The translations under genes and the position numbers were made by a program. Positions 5,832-7,348 of a DNA stretch of 7,348 nt are shown piece after piece. Each line of letters starts with the position of its first letter. The stretch's first letter is position 1. This DNA comes from Bdellovibrionales bacterium (GTDB lineage Bacteria > Bdellovibrionota > Bdellovibrionia > Bdellovibrionales > UBA1609). The notes beneath the pieces are model-generated. The model worked only from the letters and a program-made list of their open reading frames with translations, made no database searches and was not told the origin of the DNA. The DNA lies in NCBI GenBank assembly GCA_020434645.1, contig JAGRAK010000100.1, positions 1-7,348 on the forward strand. The letters run 5' to 3'.

Positions 5832-7348
5832 GCTTTGTACATCTGCATGTTCATTCTCAGTATTCTCTGCTTGAGGCGGCTTGTGATTTTGACTCATTGT
5901 GCGCAAGAGCTGTTGATTACAATATGCCCGCGCTCGCCATTACAGACTATGGCAACATGTTTGGTGCTATTGAATTTTATTTTGCAGCTCAAAAAGCCGG
6001 CATAAAACCTATAATAGGCATTGAGGTTTTCATAGCCCCCAAAGGGCGGCTTGTTAAAGGCGAAGATCAAAACTCGGTGAGAATGCCCAACCGTCGACTC
6101 GTGTTACTGGCGATGAGTTATAAGGGTTATCAAAATATTTGCAAGATCTCGTCGATTGGTTATCAAGAGGGTTTTTACTACAAGCCTCGCATCGATTACG
6201 AAGTTTTAGAAAAATACAGTGATGATTTAATTGCACTCTCGGGTGGCACCATGGGGGATGTGCCATGGACATTTAAAAACCTTGGTGAAGAAAAAGCGTA
6301 TGAAAGAATTGATTTTTATAAAAATCTCTATGGAGATCGTTTTTATTTAGAATTGACTCGTATGGGGCTTGCAGAAAATGAAGAGATCAATCAATTTCTC
6401 ATTCGCGCAGGCCGAGAGCGTAACATAAAAATTGTGGCAGGTAATGATGTTCATTATACGCATCCGCAAGATCAGGTGGCGCAAGAGGTTTTAATTTGTA
6501 TTGGAAGCAATAAAACTTTGCAAGATCCCTCACGTTTTAGGCTGGGTTCAGATCAGTTTTATTTAAAGAGTGCCGAGCAGATGCGTGAGATATTTAAAGA
6601 TGTACCCGAGGCATGTGATGCCACTTTAGAAATTACCGAACGTTGTAATTTGAAATTTCAATTAAAGACTTCAGATGGCAAACCTATTTATCATTTACCG
6701 TCTTATCCTACTGAAAATGGGGTGAGCACTTCTCAAGAGATGGCTCGTCTTTCAAAACAAGGGCTTGAGAAGAGGTTCAGTGAGTTTGCCGAGCGTGGTG
6801 AGCCTATAGATGAAGATCGAAAGCCTGTTTATTATGAGCGCCTTCAGTATGAACTGAAAATTATCGAGCAGATGGATTTCAATGGATACTTTCTGATCGT
6901 TCAAGATTTTATTTCATGGGCGAAAGAAAATGATATTCCGGTCGGGCCGGGGCGAGGATCTGGTGCGGGATCACTTGTGGCCTATAGCTTAGGAATTACT
7001 GATTTGGATCCAATGCCTTACAATTTGCTATTTGAACGTTTTTTAAATCCAGAACGTATTTCAATGCCCGATTTTGATATCGATTTTTGCCAAGAGAATC
7101 GTGGCCGCGTAATAGATTATGTAACAAACAAATACGGACAAGGGTCTGTATCGCAAATCATCACGTACGGAAAGCTTCAGGCAAAGGCCGCCATTCGAGA
7201 TGTAGGCCGTGTGATAGGTATGACATACGCCGAGGTGGATGTTGTATCTAAACTCATGCCAGATAAATTAGGGCTTACACTTAAAGAAGCACTTGAACTG
7301 GAGCCGAGACTTCGCGAGATGATGGAGGATGATCCGAAAATAGGGACA
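5828..7348 (+). CDS. dnaE: DNA polymerase III alpha subunit, N-terminal part (runs off the right edge)
   Basis: This is the replicative C-family DNA polymerase. The frame is open from ATG 5828 to the window end (507 codons); relatives have about 1,150-1,200, so the rest of the palm, fingers, beta-clamp and OB/tau regions lie outside. The PHP domain (about 1-270) begins FVHLHVHSQYSLLE (3-16). It keeps H7, H9, E66, D207 and H209, but has Y41 in TDYGN (usually TDHG), R90 before LVLLA (often His) and G140 in SGGTMG (usually SAC). This suggests a partly dismantled metal site. The polymerase palm shows VGPGRGSGAGSLVAYSLG (372-389) and SMPDFDIDFC (412-421). Its catalytic aspartates D417 and D419 correspond to E. 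coli D401 and D403; the third lies beyond the window. The ATG overlaps the guaA stop, with only a weak GAGTGGGA nearby, so translation probably depends on coupling to guaA. Confidence 0.97.
   Translation, partial: MSFVHLHVHSQYSLLEAACDFDSLCARAVDYNMPALAITDYGNMFGAIEFYFAAQKAGIKPIIGIEVFIAPKGRLVKGEDQNSVRMPNRRLVLLAMSYKGYQNICKISSIGYQEGFYYKPRIDYEVLEKYSDDLIALSGGTMGDVPWTFKNLGEEKAYERIDFYKNLYGDRFYLELTRMGLAENEEINQFLIRAGRERNIKIVAGNDVHYTHPQDQVAQEVLICIGSNKTLQDPSRFRLGSDQFYLKSAEQMREIFKDVPEACDATLEITERCNLKFQLKTSDGKPIYHLPSYPTENGVSTSQEMARLSKQGLEKRFSEFAERGEPIDEDRKPVYYERLQYELKIIEQMDFNGYFLIVQDFISWAKENDIPVGPGRGSGAGSLVAYSLGITDLDPMPYNLLFERFLNPERISMPDFDIDFCQENRGRVIDYVTNKYGQGSVSQIITYGKLQAKAAIRDVGRVIGMTYAEVDVVSKLMPDKLGLTLKEALELEPRLREMMEDDPKIGT

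Overview
The window is an AT-leaning bacterial chromosome segment packed with housekeeping genes. I see no mobile element, RNA gene, CRISPR array or phage material. The protein sequences, gene order and moderate AT richness suggest a Bdellovibrio-like predatory bacterium or relative (Bdellovibrionota). That placement is inferred from memory of protein style, not from a search, and should be treated as tentative.

Layout. At the left edge (1-172) is the 5' part of an unrecognised gene on the minus strand. A 57-bp divergent intergenic region follows, with a good sigma70-type promoter in each direction; the two -10 boxes overlap in one shared TATA. From 230 to the right edge everything is on the plus strand. 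miaB (tRNA ms2i6A37 methylthiotransferase) overlaps by ATGA a divergent bifunctional-nuclease (DUF151) gene. After 55 bp, a gamma-class carbonic anhydrase-like gene overlaps guaB (IMP dehydrogenase) by ATGA. After 77 bp, guaA (GMP synthase, TTG start) overlaps dnaE (DNA polymerase III alpha subunit) by ATGA. dnaE runs off the right edge after 507 codons and lacks about half its usual length.

How the genes work together. guaB and guaA carry out the two successive steps from IMP to GMP. dnaE, coupled directly to guaA, encodes the replicase that uses the resulting dGTP pool. miaB acts on tRNA. The roles of the DUF151 protein and the carbonic anhydrase-like protein in this context are unknown. 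All six plus-strand genes could be one transcription unit, because no convincing internal terminator or promoter is visible. They form three overlapping pairs separated by two short gaps.

Nothing here looks like a wholly new system. The points most worth a second look are the predicted leaderless start of miaB and its shared divergent promoter, the guaA-dnaE coupling, the guaA TTG start embedded in a T7 tract, and the partly degraded metal site of the DnaE PHP domain.
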